This document shows positions 13,501 to 27,580 of a stretch of DNA of 64,000 nt, piece after piece. Origin of the DNA: Symsagittifera roscoffensis (lineage: Eukaryota > Xenacoelomorpha > Acoela > Convolutidae); contig NC_087062.1 of the NCBI RefSeq assembly GCF_963678635.1, forward strand, positions 17,223,789-17,287,788, written 5' to 3'. The position numbers and the translations under genes are program-made. Positions within the stretch are counted from its first letter, which is position 1, and the number at the start of each line of letters is the position of its first letter. The notes under the pieces are model-generated. The model was not told the origin of the DNA and did no database searches. It saw only the letters and a program-made list of their open reading frames with translations.

Positions 13501-15445
13501 TCCATTTTTGTTGAAGCGAAGTATTTATTGGTTCAGGTCCTATGTTTAGTATTAAATTTGCTGTGACTGCATTTAAATAATCTTCTACAGAACATTCAGG
13601 GTCTGTGCCTGTGAATACCATTAATGGTTTATTTGATGTTATTGACGATCTACCCATTAGGTATGGATTCATTGTCATTTGTAGTGATTCTGCGGCATTT
13701 GGTATCTGTGAGAAGTTTGTAAGTTGAATTTTTGTTGTTTCATGTTGTTGTAAATATTATGGTAACAGTATTTCATTTTGCATTTGTGTTGGTTGTTAAG
13801 AATATGTACTGACAGGGTTTTGTAACTGCACTGGTTGGTAGGATTGTGTACCAGTTTGGTTTTGCATGTGCAATGGTTGGTGACTTTGTGTATTAGCTGA
13901 GTTTTGTGGATAAAATTTTATGTTTTGAGATGATTGATTGTATCGAGGTTTTTGTACACGATACTCTTGTGTATATGATGCAAAAATACCTAGATGATTG
14001 AAATCGTCATCGTCTGATGATAAATAGTTGGACGTATAATAGGGTGTTTGTTGTTTATTTCTATTTTGATGGAAAATGGGTAAATTTCGCTCTGATCCTG
14101 TGAGGGAGTTGAGTAGTCATGGAAATTTACTGAATTTGATGATGAATTTGGAAAATTTGAATTTTGTGAAAATAAATGATTTTGCGTATTTATTGGGGGA
14201 GGATGAGTTGTTCGTGATGGATTGACAAAATTATAATTGTGTTCTACAAAATTATTCCTTGTGAATGTTTTTCGTTATTGCGATGGTTTCGTCATTGGTC
14301 TATACGTTTGATAGTCCATTTGTGAATATTTTGAAGCAACTGAGGGTTTAACCGTAGATTGTAATGTTACTTGTAGTAATGATGGGTTTTGTGGTCTTGG
14401 CGTTTTAAGATTCGGATGTATTGGTGAAAAATTTTGTTGTGTGGTTGTTACTATTGTTTCAACTATTTCTTCATTTATGAAATGTGATGGTGTTTGAATA
14501 TCTTGTTGGGTAAGATTTCTAGTTCCATTTAGATTTTCCTGTGGTACAATAGTTGAGTTTAAACAATTATTTTGTCTTCTATCGGGTAAAAATGTATTGT
14601 AGTTTAAAGGTGTTGCATCTATTATGAGTGGAATTACTCTTACATAATCTTTGCGAATAGAGTTTGTATTGATTGCTTGACTTGAGATGTCTATTGGTAT
14701 GTTCAGAAATAGTGGATGAGACCAATCAGGGTCCCAAATATAATCTGATTGTTCTGCAATGACAGTGTCATCATCGGTTTTTTGAGGTCGAAAATTTTTT
14801 CTTGCTTGTGGAATTAAATCAATATTATGTGTGAAATAGTCAATATCAACCATGCTAAAATTTTTTGTATATCGTGTTTAACATTTGGTGAGACTTCATT
14901 ACTTGAAAAAATTTCACGGATTGTGTTTAGAAATGCTGATAATGCTGCAATTTCATTTTTTTACATTTGTGTGTCTTGATGTTCGAACTGGTGACGTACT
15001 TTGGGTTTCCGTCTTTTCTAATATGGATAAATAACAATATATTATTGCAAAAACTTCGTTAAGAAAAATTGGATTTGCTCTCTGTGAATTTTGATGTCGT
15101 ATGTTTTTATTGTATTCTGTGAAAACTTTTGCAAATTCTATGTCGATGTCGTCTGTTTGAAGAACATATTTACCATGAAATTTACTTGCTGTACTGAGTT
15201 CTATGGTGTAAACTCCTATGGTGTAAATGTTGTGTTAGGTTAGATATTCCTTTTAAATAGTGATCGACAATTTGTCTTTTGATTTGTATATCTGGGAATT
15301 CTGCTTTAATGGGCTGATGTTCGAATAAATTTGCGTTTAGATTTTTGCAAAATTGTACTTGTCCTCTATCATCAGTGAGTGAATTGATGAGAAATTGAAA
15401 GACAGAGTTTTCGTCTGGACTTTCATCACTTTGACTTTGGCTCAC
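7570..15445 (-). pseudogene. Copy A Gag-Pol remnant
   Basis: Broken homologue of the 2,740-codon Gag-Pol. Open pieces in order: Gag N-terminus (15445-15182, where the start ATG has become GTG), Gag middle (14853-14275), capsid-like region (13678-13211), protease flank (12044-11688, 11658-11281, 11229-10987), reverse transcriptase piece with the AYNQMPL motif (10484-10302), RNase H/connection (9926-9357), integrase zinc finger (9028-8675), integrase core with TDNGTEF and GLVEG (8575-8063) and integrase C-terminus (8190-7570). At least a dozen frameshifts or stops. The Asn/Arg-rich Gag tail near 12.2-12.7 kb is badly scrambled. Confidence 0.93.
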
Positions 15446-15886
15446 TTCTTCGTTTTATGACTGTAAGTGCGTAATGTTCAATGTGTCTGATTGGTTGATT
15501 CCAATTGTATAGACGTACTGGTTTATTTTTGTATGTCTTTTTTATATTTCGTTTTCCTTGTATTGATGAATGTGATATGGTTTCTGAGTCAGAAAAATAT
15601 AATTGATCATGAACTGGGTCGTTTCTATTTACTGAGTCTTTTAGTTTGTAGAGTGCATCTAAATTACTGATTTCGGATTCAGAGACTGCGTTTCTTCGCT
15701 TTGAAACTCTTTTTTGTGTAATTTGTCTTTGCTTACTTAAAGTTTTTCTTTTATTGTCTGTCGTTTTGTTCGGATATATCCAATTGTTTGTTTGTGCGGG
15801 GTGATTACGATATCGTATGTTTCGTTGTATATTTCACAATTGTGTAGTACGATTGTTTGTTTATATCCTAAATTGTTCAGTGACAT
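15426..15886 (-). pseudogene. Copy A remnant of 155-codon basic ORF
   Basis: Matches the ORF at 47340-47807, starting with ATG at 15886 and ending at a TGA just inside the Gag start. Segments NNLGYKQTIVLHNCEI-like and YNWNQPIRHI are retained. The length is not a multiple of three, so it carries at least one indel. Confidence 0.75.
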
Positions 15887-16400
15887 GAAAATTAGGATGA
15901 AGGATGCAAGATTGTTATTAGTGATTTTTATATCCTAGACTGTTAGTCCTTACGAAATTTTGGTTAGCCTAACTTGGGTCTTTTGATCAGGGTTGGAGAG
16001 AAAAGTATATATCGATTCCGAAGAATGATTGTTACTTTCTCGTAACTATTCTAAGTTAAGGTGTTAACTTACTTAATCTTACTTAGGGCTAATAATTGTG
16101 TTCAAGGTTTGGAGAAAAGTAAATCGATCCACAAGGTTCAGGTATAATTAGAACGCAAGTAGTTCGTTAGGTACTATTTTAAACTTACTAAGAATAAGAT
16201 TTAGCCTGGGCCAGGTAAGAGGGGATCAAGTGAAGGATGAATAACCGAAGTTCTTCACTGTTTAGCCTAATTAGAATGGTGAGCGTGATTGAAAAATTTC
16301 TGTTAGTCCTGGGTCTTTGAAAAGTTTGGGTAGTGAATCGACGTTTGAGGTCGTTAGACACTTTGTAAATTGAGTGGGGGAGAATAAAATTATTCTATTT

Positions 16401-16499
16401 GATCCAAGGATAACCCTTGATGATCAGGATAAAAAATTAATGGTATAAAATTGATTAGGTCAATTATTCAACTGAGATCCAAGGAAAGCCTTGATGATC
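16401..16499 (-). repeat. Copy A paired leader stem-loops
   Basis: Two copies of a hairpin, at 16401-16425 and 16476-16499. The minus strand reads GATC-AT-CAAGG-loop-CCTTG-GATC. The stems are perfect in both while the loops differ (GTTAT and CTTT), the pattern expected of a conserved RNA structure. They correspond to the pair at 46739-46823. Confidence 0.75.
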
Positions 16500-16861
16500 T
16501 ATTTTAAGATTGAATGAATTTGAGTTAAATAAAGGTAAAAATTAGGATATGCCTTCAGAAATAATCTTAAGTTTAATTGATAGAAAGGTTTAGTTTTGGA
16601 CGATTTTAGTAGTTTTATGATTGCTGTTATGTTTATGTGGTGAAGCTGGAGATGACAGATGATTTGTATATACTAATAAATTATGATCATGTTAACTAAT
16701 TTTTATCTTTATTTTCAATAAATATTTTTTCAAGATATCTTTTTTTAATTTTGCTGCAGTTTTGGAGGGAACGATTAGAGATGTTTTTATCAACCGTTAT
16801 TGTACAAAAATAAGTTTCGTTTAGCGTTTGAAATGATCATTGAAGATTTTTCTTAAAAGAT

Positions 16862-17094
16862 TTATGTTTGCAAATGAAAATCTAAATTCATTGCCGGTAA
16901 TATTCTAAATACAAAAGTTTCTGTTGGCTTTTGCCGTACGACCATGAAACTTAATGGTAAGTTTCTCCGTAGTCGTAGATCGTCTTTTGTCGAGGTATTC
17001 TTTCAATACCGGGTACTTCTCGTATTGTTCGGAAAAGCGGCTCTGATCTATTGAGTCGTAGAGACGTTTCGATTAAATTATTGTCATGTAACAT
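16862..17094 (-). pseudogene. Copy A leader ORF remnant
   Basis: Counterpart of the 77-codon ORF at 46175-46408. The first ~32 codons align with about equal numbers of silent and replacement changes. A one-base deletion then shifts the frame, and the C-terminal NLDFHLQT-stop end is still recognisable. Confidence 0.65.
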
Positions 17095-17188
17095 TTTTAA
17101 AATGTTTTTGTCTAATTCCAATCTATCTTGTTAGTTCTAAGCTAATTTGTTTTTTAAGGACTTATTCAAAACTTATGGTCGCACCAGA

Positions 17189-17600
17189 TGAGATAAGTTC
17201 TTTGGGTTAACTCATAGATTAATTTCGGATAGGGTACACCGTCTGCTCGTCAAGCTATGATATTTTCGGCCGGATAGATTCGTGCAACTTCTTAGTCTAA
17301 TACCGATCCTAATCTTACTCTTATATCTACTACTCTCAGGTTGCTTAACTAGTCTCTGCTAGGCTCAATAGATCTAGAGTATACTGGTTTATTGCGATTG
17401 CTAGAAGGTCTCTTGGAGAGGTAATTAATTTCTAAGTTAAGTTCAAATCTCTCTGGTGCTGAAATTACAAGTAATTTCAGCACTTACAAATTGGTGGGTT
17501 GTTAGTTAGATGGATCATGATTGGTTAGTATTAGATATTTTAAAGTGAAAAAATATCTAATTTATAACCAATAATAAAATATAGTTTGGATCTGGTTCCA
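17189..17600 (-). mobile_element. Copy A 5' LTR (412 bp)
   Basis: On the minus strand it starts TGGAACC at 17600 and ends CA at 17189, followed two bases later by TGGTGCGACC, the same primer-binding site as in the intact copy. It aligns over its whole length with the LTR at 45679-46086. It includes a perfect 13 bp-arm palindrome at 17456-17483, an AATAAA (17388-17393, minus strand) and a TATAAGAG box. Confidence 0.9.
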
Positions 17601-20600
17601 AAATTGTCGGCATAGCTTCCTTAAATTGTCGGCATTTTGATACAATCATAATTTATTTTCAAAAATTCATTAAAAACTGTTTGAATAAACAGCCATCATA
17701 GAGGTACCATTTTTGCGAGGCGGTAGAGGCCAATACTACCTTAATATTCCCTTTCATTCACCTCGCCCCCCCCCCCTCCCATAAAGGTTACCCATTACAA
17801 GGGGTATTTAGGGATTTGGGGGAAATTTTGATCAATTTCGAACTAAAACTTTTGATCCACCGTGAATCGATCGTTTGATCTTTTGACCCAGAGTCATTTT
17901 TTGTAACCATTATGCCAAGTGAGCTTAGCAAGTCATATCTGATTTGAATTTGGTTTCAAGCGCATTACCAAAGTTAGCATTGCTTTGATCAGTTAGCGCA
18001 TCTTGGTTTTAATTCCTATGATTTTTCTAGTGCGATATTTTAATTGTTTCGATTCCTCAGATGGGATATTTTAGTTTGCGTGTGCTACTTTGTCCTAGGC
18101 TATTCTAATTTTTGGGTTATTCTTGACATATTGTGAAAAACTTAGATGTGTTTGCGGAAAAGATGCAACCAAACACGGATGGCAAGGCCTGGTTTGTCTC
18201 AAAAGTGCAGGGAGCTTCTCTAGGCATTCTTCAGGCCCTTTTTTAAGAAAAATTTTGCCTCAACGGTAGTTGACTCGCTAGCACCTAGGAGAAAGAGCGC
18301 GTGCTCGGTTTATAACCCTAAAATAGCCGTGAAAATCTGACAAAAGTAGACATTTAATCAATGATGGATATATTTTTCAACCAATGCTTTTTTAGGTTCA
18401 GGGGGCCGCCATACCTAGCACTGAAATTTTTCTGAATAAGGTTTGTAAGAATCAGCGCATGTGTACCGAGTGACCCAGGGCAGGTAATTTTCTTTAGCAG
18501 ATAGTCTGCCTCGCAGTACAGGTTGCGAACGCTGTCTGTATACTCGTCACTATGATTGATGAACCTACTTTCGAAGATTTTGTCTATTTATAGAGCCAAG
18601 GGAACAAAAACGCAACCTTGTATAAGTATATCTTGCGCCCGTAGCGTCAGATCAAGTCGGTTTTTTTGAATCACCTTAGAGTTCTGTTTTTTCTGTGCAA
18701 GTTTTAGTTATCTCAATTTGGTTGGCTTGATTCCCAAATATCTGACTCTCTTCTTTTCTATCCACATTATACTTCAAAATCCCATATTTAAAAATTCCGA
18801 GGATTTTGACTGGATAATATGAGGAACGGATTCCTGACTGCAACCTCGCTTACTGTGGTACTTTCGACCTTCTCATGTTTTCAAAACATTTTTGCGAACT
18901 TCAGTCAGATTTTGACTAATTTTCCCAGATCGCAACATCGGACTAGGGGTCTAATAAATTTGTTGGGTGACCTATATCAGCAAGTAGTTGTTTTGCTAAA
19001 AGCTGAACTGATATGTGTAACCAGGCATATCCCAGACATAACACGAGAGAATTTATTCAGGTTTTCGTCAAAAGAGGCGAACCAAATGTAATAGTCAGGT
19101 CCGTTCTTTATCAATATTTTGATCAATTTGCTGTGTATTAAGGTATGTGAATTTTTTTGAATGAAAAAAGATGCTTGTCTGACATCGCCAGTAGTGTAGG
19201 TAGTAGGTCGAACTCAGTAACAAGATGTGTCATCACTACCGAGTTCCTGTTTGAAAAATCCTCTTCTTCAACGCCAGTGACCTGGAGGGTGTTGTGTACA
19301 CACTTATTAGTTGTTTTAATTAAAGAAGAAGACGGTAGCGGTTACTTCCTTTTTTAGTTTCGAAATGGATGGGAAAGTTTTCAAAAATTTTTTTTAATTG
19401 CCAACCAAACATAGACTGCCAATCACTTACGACACTAATGTTTTACTTGCCCAGACATTACACAGTGACGGAGCGTAGAAAAAGTGACTATTCACAACTG
19501 GCTGACGTCAGTTACGTTCATCCTACTCGTTTTCAACAGTCTTGACCTAGCCAGTTGTTTTTCTGGTCTTATAAGGGCTAAGTATTTCGTTACCTTCTTA
19601 GGCCATCAGCCAAACGGAATTTGATCAGCTTTCGTTTACATGCGAAATTAACCACATAGCTGGGTCTTGGATCCCCAAACAACATGCTTTCTATTAAAAC
19701 ACGGTTAGAAAACCACGTATTAGATATGTTTTTACTGACAGTTATATAATAAATCTATTAGAGATGTTTTGACTCTTTGCTCGACTCTAACTGCTCAGGC
19801 TCTGAAATACTAAAAAAAATTTATGAGTGAAGTAAAAGCATTCACGGCATCACAGCAGCTAGAATATACATCGTTAAAGTTTTTTGACAATCTCTATGCA
19901 CCGGGCCTCTGATTTCGTATTCTTCCCGAGATAGCGTAGTTGTATCTCTAAGTCCGTTGCATTGGAGGTTTCGGATCCTTCCCGAATGTTCCACTTGACC
20001 TTCAGCTCCGCTCTTACAATTTTCTTCCGACAAGCATCTCATCGTGTCCTGAGTTATGACAAGATGCTTCGTTTTTCATCTACTTTTCTCTGTGTTTTTT
20101 TGTATAAATTCTGTCTTGCAATCCGGTTGTCCGGTCTTTTTGTCTATATCCCGTTTTTCATGTTTTTCAGAGATGGTCCAGTCCAAATGAATTTTTTGAA
20201 TTTAGAAGCTTCTTTTTCTGAGATTCTTTTTCGCCGTACTTTCAATGATAACGCCATTAATGTCGTTCTAGGCGTGCGTCAGAAGGTTCGGCTGTGCCCT
20301 TGATAGTCCCTTCAATGTCCCCATTGAACCTATAGCTCCGGTTTATCTTGATGTGGTGATCCAGTGTTCCACAAAAAGCTTAAAAATGCATCAGAGATTG
20401 AAACTCTTTCACTTTATCTCAACTCACCGCGAGTCATAAATGGTATCATACTATATCTCACAGAATTCTCTATCTTTCATAAACAAAATGCACCCTGAGT
20501 AGTGTCCTAGATAAATTTCTGACTTACCTCACTCCATCAAACAGTTTCTTATAGCTCTTGCTTGTTTAAAAAACGTTTTTGACGTGGATAATATAGATTT

Positions 20601-20870
20601 ACTCACCAACTTTAATCATATACACATGCTTTACCCTAATTAGTAAAACTAAGAAGCTCTGAGGCTAGGAGAGGTAATGTGGTACCCACCCTTTTCGAGC
20701 GACCGTACCCAAACCCTACCAGGTCGCCACAAAGTGAAGATAAGTCCTAAGCAGTTGAAAAAATTTCAGTCATGTTTAAACAAGGTAAAATACTGACTTA
20801 ATGGCCTGAATAAATAAATAGTAACAAACTACAAACTTTATTGAAATTCCACAATTTTAAATAATTCGGT
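17601..20870. other. No recognisable gene
   Basis: Flanking DNA next to the copy A LTR. It contains a poly-C run near 17766-17778 and scattered short ORFs on both strands with no recognisable protein features. A TATAAGTATA-like stretch near 18622 could be a promoter relic, without other support. Confidence 0.5.
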
Positions 20871-20875
20871 TTATT

Positions 20876-23800
20876 TTGATTTATTTTAGTTTTCGCATCT
20901 TCTCATTTCTCCTCACTTCTCTCTTCGTCTCTACTTTGCCAACTTTCATTCCAAGCCCTCATAATCTTACTCGGCCATTTCTCTATCCTCCAACGTCTTT
21001 TGCGGCATCTCGACAGAGTTGCGGGCCATGTCCAATATTTCTTGCTCCAGCGGTCTCTGTTTACAGAATGGCAGGGGATACACGTTCACTATCTGTTCCT
21101 GGTTCCAGCGGAAACTGTTATGTAAGCACAGGCTTACGTTTCGCTGCAGGTCAGCTCGTAAGAACTCCCTGCTAACAAGCCACCTCATTGCTAACATGGC
21201 ACTGACCATCAATAACGACCGACAAGTTTTGGGCCTGGCCGGGTAATTCCAAAGAGAATAGCTCTGCAGCATCCCTATTGGGGTAACAGAACCTCTACGC
21301 CAGGAAGTGACAAGGGTACTCCCAATGAGTCAACAGAATGTTTTTTCAGGCCCGGTAAGCCGATGCTATCAGCTGTGGTCGTATCTCTATCATCGCTTGA
21401 TGCATCTCGTCCTTTTCGTCAATCGTGGGGAAATATTTCGCCATCACTCCACTCGCTTTCGTCCTTTGGAAGTCACTGACGTTTCCATCGCTCAATTTCT
21501 CAATTCCTTCCTTAGTATCTCTTCCAACTCGACTCTAGATCTCACCGGCAATGACCGGCGGATAATCGTCAATTTTTCAAAGATCTTTTCAGAGATCTTC
21601 GCTAGCCGCGCGCACTTGGGAACTGAAAAGAGCTGATAGATCAATCTGTGCTGCGTTCTGACATCTACTACTACTCTATTGGTAGGGTACTTGCTGTTGC
21701 AGTTCGGTGCCGAACTGGATCGCACCAGAAACATAGAGTCAACTGTCTTATTTTATCCCTCGCTATGTTTCAGATTCAATTAATTTTCGAGAGCTTCTCG
21801 CCAGTGTCCAACTTTTCCTCGGTCTGCAATGACACCGGGAACACTTCCACGCTCAGGGCGGTCAATAACTCATGTGCCCTTTCGAGACGTTCTAGCGATT
21901 CAATCGAGCTTGTCATGCGATAGAGCCCCAACGCAGTTATCAGGTTCACCTCAGTAGCCCCGTGGCTTCCTTTTCACTCTTGTCTAACATGCTCAATATC
22001 CCGTATAGCTTCGCTAATTGACAATGTTGTTCGCCCAAAGTTTCCAAACAATGTCCTGTTCCACACACGTGCCCCCGAACCCACAACTGGCGGCCAGGCC
22101 GGTGCATTTCTCCATCCAATCACTTGAGAGATTTACCTCCTAAAGTTCCAAGGGTGAATTCAAGCGGTGCAAGCTCTCATCATCACTGTCTTCTTGCTGA
22201 ATATATGCAGTGATATCCCATGTCAGATCCGCGTTCGGATTCGGGCACCATAAACGCTTCATGAGCTTCCACATCCATCGTCGCTAGGCTGGTATTCAGT
22301 ACACTGGTATTCAGTGAAACACTCTCAAAACTCAACTGCCCCTCCAATCTGGGAACTGAGTGTTCAACCACTCGCTCCTCCAGACTCACGCCAACTGAGT
22401 TAATAGTGAGGATTATTGTTGCATGTTCAAAGTCAAAGTATGCGACCTCCTCGTGAACGAATGGGTTATAGGCCATCCCAGGCACACCTGACACATATTG
22501 GAAGGACTTCTGCTTCCCTAACGTCGCATGTTATTTAAAGCTCCTGGCGATTTTCAGCAGCTCTCTACTGACTTTCAATTCTTTATCAGAGCTTTTACTG
22601 ATCTCTTCCAACTTCCGGTAGCTATCGAGGTTGTTCAGCTAACTCGCAGGGATCCCAAGTGGCATATCTTGATGGAGTTTCAACAACGCCCTCAACAAGA
22701 CTTCTTCATGCTTAGCCCGTCTTTGTCTGATAGCTTTCATGCATTCTTCGAACACCGGAGTGGGGATACTATCCACCACGAACCTCACGAAGCAAAGTGC
22801 TTCCATTGATTTCGCTCAGGATTTCGCGGAGTCGTCACTGGCGATTCTCACTTTCAGAGCTTCCATCAGCTCCAATTATAGATCCCTTGTCTTGGTTTTG
22901 ATGATGGCATCATACTCTTGCTTCTTTATCCCGACAAAGCATCACATCAACCTCGTCTGCAGATTTGTCCTGACACACGCGTTGGAGAGATACGCCGTCA
23001 ACATCGAAGGCGTATTCATCGTCTCAGTGAAGTATTTCTGGCGAACTGTCCTCCAAGAAATCTTGTTAAGTTAACCTAGGCCGTCCTGGTTCGCTTCCAT
23101 TGACATCACGGTGTCATACTCTTTCCTTATTAAGTTCGAACCTGTCACCTTCAGGTATTCGAGCATAGCTTGTTCATCAGGCCATGCCATTAACTGTCCT
23201 CTGGCGGAATTCCTTGCTTTCAGCATCTCGACATAGCCACCAACAGGATCACCCATGTCGACTGACTCGAGCACAGAGCTGCGGTTTCACTCGACCTTGT
23301 TGAGTTGTCTCTCCAATTTCATTGACGCTATATTCTCCGGGAGGATTTATAATCTTCCAGTCCACCGATTTCACATTGGCTGATGACGTCCATCTCCAGT
23401 CTGTGAAATTTTGCCGATGACATCGCCACTGCGGCTGCTTTTGAGTTTTTAACCGTAGGATTGGTCACCTTGTCGTTCATTCTGCTCTTGAGTTTTCTCG
23501 CCATGGAGATATAGTTCTGTAGCCCCTATTTGACTCTCTCCACAGGCTGGTTTCGTATAACCGTGCTCTCTCCGGCGCTCTCTTCCGTGACTGACCCGGT
23601 CAGACCGTCAGACTCAATAGGCTCCAACATTTTCCCCAACTTTTTACGCATTATGGGTTGATTCAACCCCACTCTCATCACAGATTAAGTGCCGCATCTC
23701 CAGATCACGTCCTTGGTACTTTCCCTGAAAGCCATTCGAGCCCACACATCTCTTCGGTCTTTCTCTCAAGTTCTTTTTGATATCGTTTCTACTCTTCCCC

Positions 23801-26710
23801 TGGCAACCTGCTCAGGAATGCAACACGCATTGACACATCAATCCTCCGCCTCCCCACCTTCTGTTTCATTAAAACCGTATTCCAAGAGATCTCTCTCCCG
23901 CGCACCCAGGTCGATTTCTCTCACCTTGTCGCTTCTGCCGTCCATGTGGTTATCTTCTTCTGGGTTCTCCCTATTCGCATCTTTATCTTTTCTTTCGTCC
24001 TCTGGCATGGGTCCCGGCCCACAGGGGCCTTCGAGCATATCAATTCCTTAGTTCGGCCAAACCGGTACCATCAGATTACCCGCTTGCTAGAAAAATTTGT
24101 CATTTATGAGGATTTCTACAGTTTCCTCATGCGGTGCCGCTTCATCTATTGTCAAATATGTTCCTCCTCTCAATTCTTTCACCAAATTCAATATCACACC
24201 GTCTCCCGCCTGAGCATTTTCAGCCTAGACTGGTCGGCGGCTGGCGAGTATACATAATTCCATCGACCGATAGACACCTCGCGTTTTCTTGATTGAACAG
24301 TTTTAATCTTCTTTCGACTCCATGCATCAGGGAAAATGAACTCAGAAAGGCACAGGGCTGCAACGTTCCAACTGATCAAGCGTGGCTATATCCTTCACTC
24401 CACCTTAATCACTCCTCCATGACCTGCGCTGCTCAAATCCTCGGTGCGAGAGCAGGACTGGTCACCCCCAACAGCATAGTTCGGATCAGCGTAAACGTGT
24501 GCCCTTGCACCTGCCAACCACGTTTCCTGTTGTTTCTTCTTGTGAGCATACGTCTCCGACCAAGCCGGTATGTTCGCCGCATCCTTTGTGCCCTCGATAA
24601 CTGGTCGTAATAACCAGAGCGTAGGAATGAAGTGGACGATCGACATCTGAAGCTGTTTTAAAAACCATCAGCATCCAAACAGGCTCCACTATCCTTCCAA
24701 GTAGCCTGCCATCGCTTGCCAGTCTTCTCAATTCCCGTTGTTCCACCCAGTTCAGCACTAAACAATCCACCACTGAGGCAAGATTTTTATGCAGGATTGA
24801 GTATCTGCACACCTTCACTTGCACGTCTGGAACCACGTCTGTCACAGTCGGTCCGTAAGTCAAGGTCACGAATTCTCTTAATCCAAAACTCAAAGTCAAC
24901 TGATCGATCCGCATCATGAGGGCGAAATTGGTTAATGGGGTCAAGAATCCACATCTCTTTCTTTCCTAATCATCAGAGACGGGTCATTCCTCCCCAGTTA
25001 AGCGTCTGATCTGTTGCAGCAGATATTGAAGGAGCAAGGTCCTTCATTCTTTCTTCTTTCTGTAGGTCTCATCTCTTCCCTCTTCGAACATCAACTTCCC
25101 TCTTCGAACCTTGCAGCTGAACAAAAACAATACAAACAGCTTGTCTAATCAACCAGACGTCATTAGTATCAATGTGAGGAGGCCAACTGGTCGGTCAGTT
25201 CTTGTGTTAAGGACGACTAAGGGTGTTTTCGCGAAGCTTTCATCTCCAAGGTCACGTATAGTACCAGCAGAAGGCCAATAGCATCTTTCAATTGTCTCTC
25301 GCAAAGTTGGCTATTAAGTGTCTTGAAGACCTGGGATAGCAACTGCTAATAAACGCGGGTGACCATCCATGACCATCCATGCGAAGATCGCATCGGATCC
25401 CTCGTATTCAGCTACTATTAGCAGAATGTCCGCCTGGAACCGGTCCAGAGATATCGTGTTTATCTCTTTCATCAGTTGTAACAATGTTGTTACGCCCACC
25501 TTGACCTTCACGTCTCCCTTATCACCGATGGTGCGTGATCGAACGCATATCCGTCCCATCGTGCAAAGTCGTGGAGACAAATACAGCCAGGAATTATTGT
25601 GGGGTTTTGTCCTCAAGACCATAGCCCAAAGTTTTCTTTCGTGGACGTTGCGTTCCTCCTGACCATAGTCCATCCTTCGTTTCTCACGTAATCCGTTCGC
25701 TTGATCCACAGGTTGTTTGTCATCTGTTGCACCAAATCGTGGTTATCATTAACTCCTGGCCACATTTTCAATAGTCTGCCGAAGTTTCAACAGTTTCAAC
25801 CACAATCCTTCGTCCAAAACTCTACGCATCGTGCTGGGGGTACTTGAACCCCTAGATAGCGTTTGATATGTTTGACCATATCGCAGGGAGTTTTGATCTG
25901 AAAAATATTACAGGTTGTGGTCAATTTTTGGGTTCGGTGCCGGTTTTCTAAGTCAAAACTTACTTCCGACCACAAGGTGACCATCGCACACACAAATTGC
26001 GGGGATCGGGTAGTGAGGCGTAGCCAGGGGAAAATATGAAGACAACAATGACTATTTGTCCTGCGAAACAATGTTGTATCGACATTTCGGCATCCAGCAT
26101 TGCAGAGAAAATTGTCATAATCTTCTCTCTGTTGACTGCTGTGTTTCGTGGCGACCCGTCATTAAGACTGTTTAACAATCCACGGCTCTGCAAGTGAACA
26201 ATTGATCCTGCTATTATGACAATCTTTGGAACCAAGTTCACCACTCTGCACTCTTATCGCCATCCCCACTTTTTGTCCCCAGTCTAGATTGAGAGCCGTG
26301 AGGAAGATTACATTCGGCCAGAATAGTGAGCTGGTCTCCTCCGCATATCTCCTTTCATTGCCTTCCACTGAACTCATTCGGGGTAGTCCCGTGAAGACTC
26401 TCCCGCTCACTGTCCAGAAGCTTGGCAAACTGCCGTTACATCTTGTGATGATTGCTGTTGGGCTTGCTCTCCACCAAACATTTCCCTTTCGCTCTTTTCC
26501 TGCTCGGTGACGGACGTCCGTCAGTGCTCTCGTATTCAAAGGTCCCACTGTGTTGTGTCTTGGCAAACCTTCCAGATCCACAAGAGCCAAAATAGTGGCG
26601 GAGCAAAATTGCTTTTTTCTGCCAGGAGCCCTTCCACGCCTGATACTTTGTTTAATCCGGATACCATGGGATTGTGTCCATTAAGCTTTTTCGTTGCGTC
26701 CGCGCGACAC
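20876..26710 (-). pseudogene. Unrecognised decayed coding DNA, GC-richer
   Basis: Composition is clearly more GC-rich than the retroelement copies on either side. Several minus-strand pieces look like real but broken protein: 24038-23838 (acidic/charged), 23274-23071, 22494-22183, 24944-24486, 25709-25314 and 26590-26162. Plus-strand ORFs over the same interval look like shadows. I recognise no domain. It lies downstream, in sense, of the integrase and SGNH-like remnants, so it may be the 3' part of the same old element or a second nested one. Confidence 0.35.
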
Positions 26711-27179
26711 TACAGCGTGTTCATGTTCAGCTCCACCGCCATATCCGGCTTATAACTTCCCCACGGGCTGGAATCTGATCGGTTGCACTTTAAATCGCTC
26801 ACCCTATCTGTGTTGGTGCTCCTGTAGACTGACTCGCAGCTTTTGTGGTCACTTGGGGAGCTATATGTTGTTGACCATTCCTTCTCACAAGTCGGTTTTC
26901 TAAAAATTGTCCTCCGGGACCGGTGACGGTCCCCAATATCTCTCACAACTCTGAGCTGGAAGTGGGCTGGGCAGAATTCATTTCCATCTTTATAGGTCCT
27001 AGACGACCCGCAAGTTGCTGAGGTACGCGAGATATTACCCTGCCAGCAGGGCCTCCTCGTGTCTCAGGGTTGACCAGTTTCGGAATCTCTGCCTCTATTT
27101 CCTCTATCTTCGTCTAGAAGCCATCATGGTGGCCTTTGAAATGTTTTCCTTCTCTCATCAAGGAACTGTGATCCACCAT

Positions 27180-27580
27180 GCGCCATGCACTCTCGATATC
27201 AATCAACCTGAGCTTATTCGGATTTACGCATTCCAGCGGGTCATGTTCCCGTTCATGAATTGTGCACAAGACATTGAGCCTTTATCTATACTTTGCTTTT
27301 AACTCAATGAGAAAACAAACTAGCAGCGGTTCCCTTTTTGCTTTGGGGTGAATGGTTTCCTCGAAAAAAAATTTGCCCCTATCATGAAGACTAGTGCCTG
27401 CACCCGGCCAACTTTCTGTATTTCTCTCATCCTAATCACTTGAGCCACCGAGGCTCCACCACAGGAGATTGCAGTGGTCTGGCCCATCACGTGAATTTCT
27501 GTCAGATTCCTTGTTAGGCTATCCTCGATAACCAGATGCTGGTTTCCCATTGGTACCGGTTGGTGGACTGTTGCTGGGTT
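27180..27580 (-). pseudogene. SGNH/GDSL-hydrolase-like remnant
   Basis: Minus-strand pieces carry the block order of SGNH hydrolases. IEDSL stands where GDSL would hold the catalytic serine, then GGASVAQV, then FMIGAN in place of GTND. Further on, after stops, comes FMNGNMTRWN. Glycine to glutamate in block I and loss of the ND in block III would abolish activity, and stops interrupt the frame. Proteins with this block pattern occur in large repeated families in some invertebrate genomes (recalled, not searched). It lies downstream of the integrase remnant and may belong to that element. Confidence 0.5.

Larger units (their letters stand above)
1..17600 (-). mobile_element. Copy A: decayed LTR retroelement, minus strand
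   Basis: Reading down the minus strand from 17600, the order is LTR, primer-binding site, leader ORF, basic ORF, Gag-Pol, two membrane ORFs, AUG-less ORF, envelope and a last ORF, followed by a noncoding tail. This is collinear with the intact copy at 45679-64000. Every long gene is cut by frameshifts or stops, so it is a dead copy. Bases 1-70 match the reverse complement of about 63410-63480, so roughly 1 kb (tail end and 3' LTR) lies left of the window. Its main value is as a diverged reference that shows which parts of the intact copy were kept by selection. Confidence 0.93.
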